From the NCBI RefSeq assembly GCF_030866765.1, contig NZ_CP133017.1, positions 3,082,001-3,146,000 of the forward strand: 64,000 nucleotides of DNA, in the 5' to 3' direction. A model generated the notes under the pieces. That model did not search any database. It was given only the letters and a program-made list of their open reading frames with translations, and was not told where the DNA came from. The translations under genes were made by a program, and so were the position numbers. This document shows, piece after piece, positions 1 through 7,689 of the stretch (the stretch's first letter is position 1; the number at the start of each line of letters is the position of its first letter). The stretch comes from Paenibacillus silvisoli (GTDB taxonomy: Bacteria > Bacillota > Bacilli > Paenibacillales > Paenibacillaceae).

Positions 1-1002
1 GCAGACTTTCACATTGAAGCGATCCGCGGGCTGGGCGGTGCGACGGCGGCGGTTACGGCCATTTCCAGCCGGAATGCTTCGAAGGCACAGGCGGTCGCGG
101 AACGGCTGGGCTGTGCTTGGACGGCGGATTATATGGAGCTCTTGGCTCGGGAGGACGTGGACATTGTTTGCGTCACCACCTCGAGCGGCAGTCATTACCG
201 GATCGGCTGCGATGCGCTCGCGGCAGGCAAGCATCTTGTGATCGAAAAGCCGGTCGCGATGCGCGCGCATGAGGCGCTAGCGCTGTGCCGGCTGGCGGCG
301 GAGCGTTCGCTCACGCTGTCCGTCATTTCGCAGCGCAGGTTCGAGCCGCTGCACCGGGAAGTGAAACGCATTTTGGCGGAGGGAAAGCTCGGAAAGCTGC
401 TGCTCGCCGAGGTAGAGGTACCCTTTTTCAGGTCGCAGAGTTACTATGACAGCGCGCCATGGCGGGGGACGATCGCCGAGGACGGCGGGGCGCTCATGAA
501 TCAAGGGATTCATTCCATCGACCTGCTGCTGTGGCTCGCGGGAGAAGCGCGCACCGTGTACGGACGTACCGTGACCGCGACCCATGCGATGGAAGCGGAA
601 GATTTAGGCGTGGCGCTGGTTCAGTTCAAGAACGGCGCGCTTGGCACGATGATGGCATCGACCAGCATTAACCCAGGCTTTCCGGCCGGTATTCGGTTGT
701 ACGGCTCGGAAGGGACGATTAAGCTGGCGGGCTCGGATATCGTGCATTGGTCGGTTCCCGGCTACGAGGCGCCGCCTGCGTTCGGATCTGCGCCTGCTTA
801 TGGCGGCGTTTCGGATCCGCGGAGCATCAGCCATTTGTATCATCAGCTGCAGCTGCAAAATGTCATCGAGGCCATAGCGTCCGGCAGCCCGCCCGAAGTG
901 ACGGGCGAGGATGGCTTCAGAGCCGTTCAGCTTATCGAAGCGGTCTACGAAAGCTCGGCGACCGGCAAGGAAATCGCAATCGAACCCCACTCGATCCTAT
1001 AG
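1..1002 (+). CDS. Gfo/Idh/MocA family oxidoreductase, 5' end outside window
   Basis: The frame is open from base 1, so the start and the first part of the Rossmann fold lie upstream of the window. The visible 333 codons carry the family motif EKPVAM near codon 82 and the substrate-site motif GGALMNQGIHSIDLLLWLAG, in which the His and Asp are the usual catalytic pair. These enzymes are cytosolic NAD(P)-dependent dehydrogenases acting on sugars, inositols or their derivatives; the substrate cannot be read from sequence. A second family member starts 22 bp downstream, so the two probably form one operon, as is common for cyclitol and rare-sugar pathways. The downstream RpiB-type isomerase and LacI regulator fit a sugar role, which is inference. 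Confidence 0.9.
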   Translation, partial: ADFHIEAIRGLGGATAAVTAISSRNASKAQAVAERLGCAWTADYMELLAREDVDIVCVTTSSGSHYRIGCDALAAGKHLVIEKPVAMRAHEALALCRLAAERSLTLSVISQRRFEPLHREVKRILAEGKLGKLLLAEVEVPFFRSQSYYDSAPWRGTIAEDGGALMNQGIHSIDLLLWLAGEARTVYGRTVTATHAMEAEDLGVALVQFKNGALGTMMASTSINPGFPAGIRLYGSEGTIKLAGSDIVHWSVPGYEAPPAFGSAPAYGGVSDPRSISHLYHQLQLQNVIEAIASGSPPEVTGEDGFRAVQLIEAVYESSATGKEIAIEPHSIL

Positions 1003-1024
1003 GGAGAAGGAGAATGATTCATTC

Positions 1025-2137
1025 ATGAGCCAATCGCAATCGCAATCGATCTTGAAAGTCGGCATTATCGGTCAGGGCCGCAGCGGCCGCGACATCCACG
1101 GAAGGGCGCTTACCCAGTTTCCGGAGCATTTCCAAATCGCGGCGGTCGCCGATTCGATCCCGGAGCGGCAGCGGTTGGCGGAGCAAGAGTTCGGCTGCCG
1201 GGCGTACGCAACCTGGCAGGAGATGGTCGCGAGCGAGACGCTGGATCTCGTCGTGAACGCGTCCCCGAGCCACTTGCACGTGCCTATTTCGCTGGAGCTG
1301 CTGAACCGGGGCTTTAATGTCCTGTGCGAGAAGCCGCTGGCCCGGACATCGGCGGAAGTCGATCAGCTCATTGAAGCGTCGGAGCGTAACGGCAAGCTGC
1401 TCGCGGTGTTCCAGCAATCCCGTTTCTTGCCGGCTTACGTGCGCATTCGCGAAATCATCGAAAGCGGCGTGCTGGGCCGCATCGTTCAGCTCGATTTTAC
1501 GAGCAACCGGTTTGCCCGGAGATGGGATTGGCAGACGCTTCAACGCAACAACGGCGGCAGCTTGCTCAATTTGGGCTCGCATGTGCTCGATCAAGCGCTG
1601 CAGCTGTTCGGCAACGACGTGATGCCAGGCGTTACGTGCCTCATGGACCGGGCCAACACGTATGGCGACGCGGAAGATTACGTCAAAATCATCCTTCAAG
1701 GCGAGGGGCGTCCGACCGTCGACATCGAAGTGTCGTCGTGCAGCCTGTTCCCGGGCGATATGTTCGTCATTCAAGGGACGAATGGCGGCTTGCGCGGCAA
1801 CAATGAGCGGCTTGAGTGGAAATATTTTAAGCCGGAGGAAGCGCCGGTCCAGCAGCTCACCACGGAGCCGCTGGTCGACCAGAACGGCCTGCCGGCTTAC
1901 TGCCGGGAGACGTTGAACTGGTATTCGGACAGCTGGGAGCTGTCGCTTCCGAACGGCAAAGAGGATTATCCGTATATGGCGGAGCAGCTGTACGGTAGGC
2001 TTCATAAGTCGATCGTAGAGGGTACGCCGCTCGAAATTACGCCGCACCAAGTGCGTCAGCAGCTTGCCGTCATTGAGGAGTGCAGACGGCAAAATCCGCA
2101 CATCTACGAGCAGAACGGCGAGCCGGTACGAGGCTAG
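1025..2137 (+). CDS. Gfo/Idh/MocA family oxidoreductase
   Basis: This is a complete 370-residue member of the same family as the upstream gene. The N-terminal dinucleotide motif GIIGQGRSG is at about residues 13-21, CEKPLART follows near residue 100, and GGSLLNLGSHVLDQALQLFG carries the catalytic-site His. I chose the ATG at 1025 because GGGAGAAGGAG lies about 12 bases upstream and the Rossmann strand begins ten residues in; the longer open frame would start inside the preceding gene. The pair is likely co-transcribed and may act on related substrates, for example oxidation followed by reduction at another position. The N-terminus has a short SQSQSQS repeat of no evident function. Substrate unknown. 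Confidence 0.92.
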   Translation: MSQSQSQSILKVGIIGQGRSGRDIHGRALTQFPEHFQIAAVADSIPERQRLAEQEFGCRAYATWQEMVASETLDLVVNASPSHLHVPISLELLNRGFNVLCEKPLARTSAEVDQLIEASERNGKLLAVFQQSRFLPAYVRIREIIESGVLGRIVQLDFTSNRFARRWDWQTLQRNNGGSLLNLGSHVLDQALQLFGNDVMPGVTCLMDRANTYGDAEDYVKIILQGEGRPTVDIEVSSCSLFPGDMFVIQGTNGGLRGNNERLEWKYFKPEEAPVQQLTTEPLVDQNGLPAYCRETLNWYSDSWELSLPNGKEDYPYMAEQLYGRLHKSIVEGTPLEITPHQVRQQLAVIEECRRQNPHIYEQNGEPVRG

Positions 2138-2219
2138 CTGCAACCATTCCATTTGTGCAAACGTCTACCCTGTTACCAATACGATGATATCAACCTGGTG
2201 ATGGGGGGCGTAGATCCGT

Positions 2220-2807
2220 ATGATTAAACGAGTCGGGGCTATCGCAGTCTTACTACTCGTCTTTTCAAGCATAGCAATCGGTTGTACGAAAGCGGCGGAA
2301 GATTCGAATAGCGCTGTGGCCGGTGATCGCCTGTATATTGCAGAAGGCTACAAGCAGCAACTGGAAGCCATGAAGCTGACCGAGGATGTGGCGCTGCCTT
2401 ATTTCCATAGTCCGTTCATTGTTGTGGCTCATGATCGTGCGGGGAAACAGTCGGCCGTTATTTTTCCGGAGCATGGGGAGGCGCGAACGGTTAAACTCGA
2501 AGTCGGATACGATGAGATCATACGGATAATCGCAATGAAGGGCTTCGCGGTGAACGAGCCGCCGAATCGGGAGAACGTTCATCTGTTCGAAATCGGCGGC
2601 AGCCTGTTCTGGAGTTATAATGACGGCTCCGGCCAAATCTACTTGGATAGCGGGGACGAGAGATTGCGGATCCGTTCAGCCAATAAAAAAAGGGGATGTG
2701 AGGCGCTGAAATACGCCTTACAGCCCTTTTTTGCTATGCATGATTTGGTGCCTCGGCAGCTTAATAGCGGATATCTCAAAGGTGCGGCTCCGTCGAAAAT
2801 CAAGTAA
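2220..2807 (+). CDS. Small lipoprotein; C-terminus may be frameshifted
   Basis: The 195-residue product has a basic N-terminus, a hydrophobic stretch and a lipobox ending IAIGC at residue 22, so it should be a membrane-anchored surface lipoprotein. GGGGGG about 12 bases upstream of the ATG serves as ribosome binding site. I do not recognise a domain in the mature part. The last 40 codons are odd: they run through a hairpin with flanking A and T tracts (2685-2732) that looks like the gene's own terminator. In another frame a TAA sits at 2684, just ahead of that hairpin, and would end the protein in EIADPFSQ. A single-base indel near 2655 would explain this, so the true C-terminus is uncertain. 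Confidence 0.7.
   Translation: MIKRVGAIAVLLLVFSSIAIGCTKAAEDSNSAVAGDRLYIAEGYKQQLEAMKLTEDVALPYFHSPFIVVAHDRAGKQSAVIFPEHGEARTVKLEVGYDEIIRIIAMKGFAVNEPPNRENVHLFEIGGSLFWSYNDGSGQIYLDSGDERLRIRSANKKRGCEALKYALQPFFAMHDLVPRQLNSGYLKGAAPSKIK
2685..2732 (+). terminator. Probable rho-independent terminator inside an ORF
   Basis: An A7 run, GGG, TGT and AGGCG pair with CGCCT, ACA, CCC and a T6 run around a short loop, with a few single-base bulges. The structure sits within the annotated 3' end of the lipoprotein gene rather than after it. Confidence 0.6.
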
Positions 2808-2936
2808 TCTGACGTTCCTACGAACGAATAGCGGATATACCGCCGAGAGCAGGAAAACCCGACGCTCAGCTCCGAACTTACGCCGATTGAGATATCGTTC
2901 GCAATACCCAACGCTCACCGGCCATCCACCTATGTA

Positions 2937-3965
2937 TCACAGCCTCCGCGCCGTGCTGTCCCGGATAATCAGCTCCGGCTTCCTTGGCGGCTCGGCCTTC
3001 ACCTGCACGCCTTCGATGCGCTGCAGCAGCATGTCGACGATTTTGCCGCTGGACCAGGCGATGTCGAAGCTGACGCTCGTCAAATTCGGACGGAGCTTGC
3101 GATAGAACTCCGCAGGGCCAAACCCGATTACCGAAATGTCCTGCGGTACGCGGTACCCGTAATCGAAGAAATAGTTGAGCGCGGCAACGGTCGTAATTTC
3201 GTTGGAAATTAAGAGCGCCGATGGCTTCTGCGTCTGCAGGAGCTGATGGATGGCGGCGTAGCTTTCCTCCATCTGGCCCGGAATGCGGACGATGAAATCC
3301 TCGTCATGGAAGGGGATGCCGTATTCCTCAAACGCTTTCTTAACGCCGTTAATTCTATCGCTGTTGAAGGAAATGACATTGCCTTTGATGCTGCCGACGA
3401 TGAAGCGGATGTCGGTATGATTCAAATCCAGCAAATATTTGGCCGCCACATAACCGGCCTCGATATCGTCATAGGAAGCATAGTAGATGTCTTCGGGATC
3501 GCCGGAATATTTCATGTTGAAGACGTAAGGGATGCCCGCTTCGTCCAGCTTCGCAGCCAAATTGCCGCTCCCGGACGGGCTTAGAATAATAAAGCCGTCG
3601 GCGGCCTGGCTTTTAATGACCTCGAAGAACGATTCGGATTCGCCGCTCTCCGAGGTGATAATCAAAATATTATAGCCCTCGGCATGGGCTTTCTCCGTCA
3701 ACGCCTTGAATAAGGCTTGAAAGCCCGCGTTATAAATCAACTCGCTGATATGCTGCGCGCTGACGACAAGTCCGAGGATGCCGCTCTTGCCGGATTTGAA
3801 CATGCGTGCCGTTTTGTTCGGGACATAGCCGAGGCTCTGCACGGCATCCAGCACCCGCTCGCGCGTCCTCGGCTTCACGAGCGTGGACCCGTTCATGACC
3901 CGCGATACGGTGGAGGGCGTCACTTTCGCTTTTTCGGCGACGTCGTGTATGGTTGGCTTCTTAAT
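2937..3965 (-). CDS. LacI-family transcriptional regulator, probable ATT start
   Basis: The product is a 342-residue LacI/GalR repressor: an N-terminal helix-turn-helix (IHDVAEKAKVTPSTVSRVMN), the hinge helix region, then a periplasmic-binding-protein-like sensor domain that binds a sugar or sugar phosphate. The first canonical start codon in frame is GTG at 3923, which would remove half of the HTH. A TAA lies upstream in frame with no ATG, GTG or TTG between. AAGGAGG at 3974-3980 sits 8 bases from the ATT at 3965, giving the normal family N-terminus IKKPTIHDV, so I place the start there. Three related palindromes between this gene and the divergent rpiB suggest it controls both. Initiation at ATT would keep its level low. 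Confidence 0.85.
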   Translation of the reverse strand: MKKPTIHDVAEKAKVTPSTVSRVMNGSTLVKPRTRERVLDAVQSLGYVPNKTARMFKSGKSGILGLVVSAQHISELIYNAGFQALFKALTEKAHAEGYNILIITSESGESESFFEVIKSQAADGFIILSPSGSGNLAAKLDEAGIPYVFNMKYSGDPEDIYYASYDDIEAGYVAAKYLLDLNHTDIRFIVGSIKGNVISFNSDRINGVKKAFEEYGIPFHDEDFIVRIPGQMEESYAAIHQLLQTQKPSALLISNEITTVAALNYFFDYGYRVPQDISVIGFGPAEFYRKLRPNLTSVSFDIAWSSGKIVDMLLQRIEGVQVKAEPPRKPELIIRDSTARRL

Positions 3966-3996
3966 CGTGATTTCCTCCTTGACAATCGCTCTTAAA

Positions 3997-4010
3997 TGTT
4001 AACGATGCCA
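3997..4010. promoter_or_regulatory. LacI-type operator O1
   Basis: TGTTAACGATGCCA; its reverse complement TGGCATCGTTAACA matches the other two sites at 12-13 of 14 positions. It lies about 30 bp upstream of the LacI start, so it probably mediates autorepression. Confidence 0.6.
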
Positions 4011-4203
4011 TTCTACAACGATTTTAAATAATTCCCGCCCAAATTGCTAGCTAAAGGTTGAAAAATAGGTTCGAAACCGGGTTGACAGGCTAATTCGGTA
4101 TGCGCTATCATTGGCTCGAAAAGGCTTACATCCATTACTCTGGCGCTAATCCAGTCGAGACGAGCGTCGAGATCGCGAAGTGAGTTTTTTATTTCAGTCA
4201 AAA

Positions 4204-4217
4204 TGGCAACGTTGCCA
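4204..4217. promoter_or_regulatory. LacI-type operator O2, perfect palindrome
   Basis: TGGCAACGTTGCCA is a perfect 14-bp palindrome with the central CG typical of LacI/GalR operators. It lies between the divergent regulator and isomerase genes. Confidence 0.7.
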
Positions 4218-4302
4218 AAAACGATAGAAAAATGGAGCCGACTAGCGGAATTTATCGGCCATTGCCGTGACAATGGTTTTGTCGGTGCCATTTAACTAGA
4301 AA

Positions 4303-4316
4303 TGGCAACGTTAACA
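4303..4316. promoter_or_regulatory. LacI-type operator O3
   Basis: TGGCAACGTTAACA shares its first ten bases with the perfect palindrome 99 bp away and lies 40 bp before the rpiB start, where bound repressor would block transcription. Its right half differs from the palindrome in the same way as site O1. Confidence 0.65.
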
Positions 4317-4356
4317 TTTTAATCGGCAGATTCATTTTCCAGGGAGGGGTACGAGC

Positions 4357-4821
4357 ATGAAAATTTCGCTTGGCTGCGATCATGCCGGATTTCATTTGAA
4401 AGCAGCGGTCGCTGCGCAGCTGCAGTCGCTTGGCTGCGAAGTGATCGACCATGGCTGTCACAGCGCGGATGCCGTTGATTTTCCGGACATTGCCCGGCTG
4501 GTCTGCGATTCGGTGCTGAAGGGCGAAGCCGATCGGGGCATTATGGTATGCGGCACTGGCGTTGGCGCATGTATCGCCGCAAACAAAATACCGGGCATTC
4601 GCGCAGCGGTCTGCCATGATGTTCATTCCGCGCACCAAAGCGTGGAGCATGACGACGTGAACGTGATGTGCACCGGCGCTCAAATCGTAGGCGCTTGGCT
4701 GGCGAACGATTTGATTGCCTCGTTCATTCAAGCCACGTTCAGTACCGAAGAGCAATTCCGCCGCAGAGTCGAAAAGCTGGCCGTCCTCGAACGCGAAGCC
4801 GCGCAGAAGTCATTACTCTAA
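4357..4821 (+). CDS. rpiB: RpiB/LacAB-family sugar-phosphate isomerase
   Basis: The 154-residue length and motifs CDHAGFHLK (N-terminus), MVCGTGVGACIAANKIPGIR (phosphate and catalytic Cys region) and EHDDVNVM are those of RpiB, which interconverts ribose-5-phosphate and ribulose-5-phosphate; relatives act on allose-6-phosphate or other aldose phosphates. GGGAGGGG is well placed before the ATG. It is the first gene after the LacI operators and is followed 18 bp later by an AraC regulator. The nucleoside hydrolase and ADP-ribosylglycohydrolases nearby would release ribose, so an isomerase fits, but substrate use beyond the family is inference. The gene symbol reflects the family and not a proven pentose role. 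Confidence 0.85.
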   Translation: MKISLGCDHAGFHLKAAVAAQLQSLGCEVIDHGCHSADAVDFPDIARLVCDSVLKGEADRGIMVCGTGVGACIAANKIPGIRAAVCHDVHSAHQSVEHDDVNVMCTGAQIVGAWLANDLIASFIQATFSTEEQFRRRVEKLAVLEREAAQKSLL

Positions 4822-4839
4822 TCGCTAGGAGGCATGTTC

Positions 4840-5439
4840 ATGCAAACGTTACTGAATCAGCCGCACGCGGCAGCTCCAGCGAACAAGTCAGCCTTTGATC
4901 ACTCTGAACTGGAAGAGCTGTGCAATTCGATCATCAGCGGCGTTGTGGACCGATTCATCCTTCAGCAGGAGGATACGATGCCGGAACGGATGGAGAAGGA
5001 GGCGGTTGCCCAGGAATCGATCGCCATGTTTTATCAATCGTTAACGACGGCGCTCATGCAGATGACCGGTCAAGCGGAATTCAATTATTGGCACAGCAAG
5101 GACCGGAATCAACGCAAAGTGGAAGAAGCGCTCGCCTATATCGACGAGCATTTTGAAGAAGATTTCGGTTTGGCGCAAGTCACGGACATCATGCACTGTT
5201 CATCTACATACCTCAATCGTCTGCTGAAGCAATATACAGGCAACACGTTTTATAACCTCTTAACCCAGAAACGAATCGAGCGTTCGAAGCAGCTGCTGGT
5301 GCTGGACGGCCTAACGGTCAATGAAATCAGCAGCGCGGTCGGTTACACCAACGTGCACAGCTTCATTCGCGCTTTCAAAAGGAGCGTTGGCGTTACGCCA
5401 GGCCAGTTCCGGGAAACCAGCCTGATCGCGAACTCCTAG
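4840..5439 (+). CDS. AraC-family transcriptional regulator, short
   Basis: The product has about 199 residues. The C-terminal 100 form the two helix-turn-helix units of AraC proteins, with YIDEHFEEDFGLAQVTDIM in the first and the signature VGYTNVHSFIRAFKRSVGVT in the second. The N-terminal half is helical and too short for the usual cupin sugar-binding domain, so its ligand, if any, is unclear. AGGAGG lies one base before the ATG at 4834 but seven before the ATG at 4840, so I prefer 4840. It is co-oriented with rpiB and convergent, with only two bases between stops, with the nucleoside hydrolase. Confidence 0.85.
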   Translation: MQTLLNQPHAAAPANKSAFDHSELEELCNSIISGVVDRFILQQEDTMPERMEKEAVAQESIAMFYQSLTTALMQMTGQAEFNYWHSKDRNQRKVEEALAYIDEHFEEDFGLAQVTDIMHCSSTYLNRLLKQYTGNTFYNLLTQKRIERSKQLLVLDGLTVNEISSAVGYTNVHSFIRAFKRSVGVTPGQFRETSLIANS

Positions 5440-5441
5440 TT

Positions 5442-6377
5442 TCAATTTCCGGAGAGCTTCTCGAACATATCGATATAGACGAGGCTGCGGTCGATGTCGA
5501 TCGCTTCTTTGTAGAAATGCCTGCTGTCGTCGTTGGAGTACGTGAAGTTCGGATTTAGAATCGGCGTTCGGCGCACGACCGAAGGCACCCAGTCCTCGTT
5601 GAGCAGCCAAGCGATCGCCGAGACATCCCACAGCACCTTGGACCAGCCGGGACGGTTTTTGCCGAAACGTTCGAACCGGCCATGGAACAAATCGCTGAAA
5701 TAGGTGCCGAGCTTGTTCCGGTCGCGCAAGCAGGCGTCAATCTCGTAAGTCGAAGTTAGCAGATGCGACGCTACGCTGTGACAAGGCAAAACGACGAGCG
5801 GCACGCCGCTGTCATAGATGATGCTGGATGCGTGATAGTCCTGCGATACGTTGAAAATATCCTGCGTCGGCCACCAATAGGAATTCGGCCCGAGCCATAC
5901 GACGACGATTTTGCCGATGATTTCCGGACATTTGACGATGGCGGAAGCGACGTTCGTAATGGCGCCGATCGCGACGACGTAGAGCGGATCATCTCCGGCA
6001 TTCAATGCCAGCTCGATCATGCGGTCTACGGCCTCGCTCGGAACATGTTCCTCCGGATCGTTCATGAAATGCGACGAGCCCCGGTAGACCGGCGGCGTTT
6101 CTTTCAAATCCATCAGCTTGAAAATATTAAATATCTCGATATAGCTCTTCTCCATGCCTTCGCCGGGACTGGTCGAATTCCAGTTGAAGAACGGCGCGGC
6201 CGTTACCGCCAGCAGGTTGATCTTTTCCGGCGACAGCAGCGTGTACGCCAGCGCAAACTGGTCGTCTACCTCATTGAAAGCGTCGGTGTCCAAAATCATG
6301 TTAATCCGGCCAACCGGATGGGAAAGCCGCTTCAACATAAGCCCGTCGTCAAGACGAAAATTTGCAAATCTATTCAT
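5442..6377 (-). CDS. Nucleoside hydrolase family protein
   Basis: A 311-residue member of the inosine/uridine-preferring nucleoside hydrolase family, which cleaves the N-glycosidic bond of ribonucleosides to base and ribose. The calcium-binding motif appears as MILDTDAFNEVDDQFAL from about residue 27, matching the DTDxxxDD pattern with one extra residue spacing. AIGAITNVASAI in mid-protein is another family hallmark. AGAGGTG lies about ten bases before the ATG. It faces the first ADP-ribosylglycohydrolase gene across a 158-bp divergent promoter region. The two enzymes could process related ribosides, and an RpiB isomerase could take up the ribose after phosphorylation; that link is inferred from position. 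Confidence 0.88.
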   Translation of the reverse strand: MNRFANFRLDDGLMLKRLSHPVGRINMILDTDAFNEVDDQFALAYTLLSPEKINLLAVTAAPFFNWNSTSPGEGMEKSYIEIFNIFKLMDLKETPPVYRGSSHFMNDPEEHVPSEAVDRMIELALNAGDDPLYVVAIGAITNVASAIVKCPEIIGKIVVVWLGPNSYWWPTQDIFNVSQDYHASSIIYDSGVPLVVLPCHSVASHLLTSTYEIDACLRDRNKLGTYFSDLFHGRFERFGKNRPGWSKVLWDVSAIAWLLNEDWVPSVVRRTPILNPNFTYSNDDSRHFYKEAIDIDRSLVYIDMFEKLSGN

Positions 6378-6535
6378 TCTTGTGCTGCACCTCTCGTTCG
6401 TCGTTATTGGCTAGCTTGATTCGAGACTATTATAGGCGAGCCCCGGACTTCCCGAATATATGCATATTTCAAAGCAGATCACGTTCGATTTCTGTACACG
6501 CTGCACATTTTCATTCATAGAGGAGAGACAAGCAC

Positions 6536-7603
6536 ATGAGCGAGCAAGCGTCTTTATTTGATAAATTTTACGGATGCATTGCCGGCGTTCATATCGGTTC
6601 CGCAATGGGCGCACCGGTGGAGGGCTGGGATTTCGATCGGATTGACGCGAAGTACGGCATTTTGGAGGAATTGCTGTCCTACGAGCATTTCCACAACGGC
6701 TGGGTCCGTGAGGCCGGGACGACCGAAGACGGCGTCGAGCGGCAGAAGCTGATGATCTCCGCCATTATGGCGAAGCAGGATCGCGTCACGGCGGAGGATG
6801 TCCGAAAGATGTGGATTTCCAAAATCAAGCCGGAATCGGCCGGCATGATTTCCGAGCCGTTCGAAGCTGTGCTGCTGGCAATGGCCAAAAGCGGCATTCC
6901 TGCGCGCGATATCGGCAAGTACTGCGATTATGCGGGTCTGAACAGCTTCTCGCGTTCGTGCCATCCGATCGGCCTTATCAACGCAGGCGACATTGCTGGC
7001 GCGATTGACGACGTCAACGACGTCGGCCAGCTCTACCAGACGACGAACGGGCGCGGATTGAAATGGGCGACGGTAACCGCCGTTGCGATAGCCTCCGGCA
7101 CGAAGCCGGGAGCAACGGTCGACAGCGTGCTAGGCGCGATCTATGATCATTGCGATCCGGACATCGTAGTCGAGGAACTGGATCGGGAGCTGAAGCGGAC
7201 GGCACATATTCAAGATTACCGTGAATTGAGAAGCACGCTATATGACGCGTACAATATTCGCGGCATTCCTTATGAAGTGAGCTATGCGAACGAAGTGGTG
7301 ACGAAGGCTGTATGCATTTTCAGATGGGCCAAAGGAAACGTCAAAGACGCGATGGTCGCGGCGGTCAATATGGGACGCGATACGGATTGCGTAACCGCGG
7401 TTGCGGCGGGCATTTCAGGCGCGCTAACCGGCATTGCGACCATCCCCGAATCTTGGGTCAAACAGACCGATTACGCGACGACGCTGCATGTCGTTACGAA
7501 TTCGCAGCGCACGATCAAGGAGCATGCGGAAGGGCTGTATCAGGCATATCGCTCCAGACTGCAACGGCTGAAAGCATATTCCGAGCTGATGGGTACGGTG
7601 TAG
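6536..7603 (+). CDS. ADP-ribosylglycohydrolase family protein, copy 1
   Basis: A 355-residue all-helical protein of the DraG/ARH family, whose members remove ADP-ribose from protein, DNA or small molecules using two metal ions. The N-terminal glycine-rich segment AGVHIGSAMGAPVEGW replaces the usual GDALGxPxE. The first metal motif reads TTEDG at residues 62-66 (usually TDDT) and the C-terminal one NMGRDTDCV at 278-286 (usually GGDTDT), so most acidic ligands remain but not in canonical form. GGAGAG precedes the ATG by about ten bases. A paralogue follows 86 bp downstream. The altered motifs suggest a subfamily with a different substrate, perhaps a ribosyl compound from the adjacent nucleoside pathway. 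Confidence 0.85.
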   Translation: MSEQASLFDKFYGCIAGVHIGSAMGAPVEGWDFDRIDAKYGILEELLSYEHFHNGWVREAGTTEDGVERQKLMISAIMAKQDRVTAEDVRKMWISKIKPESAGMISEPFEAVLLAMAKSGIPARDIGKYCDYAGLNSFSRSCHPIGLINAGDIAGAIDDVNDVGQLYQTTNGRGLKWATVTAVAIASGTKPGATVDSVLGAIYDHCDPDIVVEELDRELKRTAHIQDYRELRSTLYDAYNIRGIPYEVSYANEVVTKAVCIFRWAKGNVKDAMVAAVNMGRDTDCVTAVAAGISGALTGIATIPESWVKQTDYATTLHVVTNSQRTIKEHAEGLYQAYRSRLQRLKAYSELMGTV

Positions 7604-7689
7604 CGCAAGCAGGTATGGTTGGCAGCTGAAGGTTTACGAGCGATGCAATGCGCCTGTTGAAGGCGGACCAAGATGAGGAGTGTGCGAGC

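Noticed and set aside
1019-2152. Long open frame on the minus strand (377 codons)
   Set aside because: It mirrors the whole Gfo/Idh gene on the plus strand, has Arg- and Gln-rich composition typical of antisense frames in GC-rich genes, and no binding site.
4013-4291. Minus-strand open frame between the LacI and rpiB genes
   Set aside because: It covers the operators and promoters, lacks a binding site and has no recognisable sequence. The region is best read as regulatory DNA.
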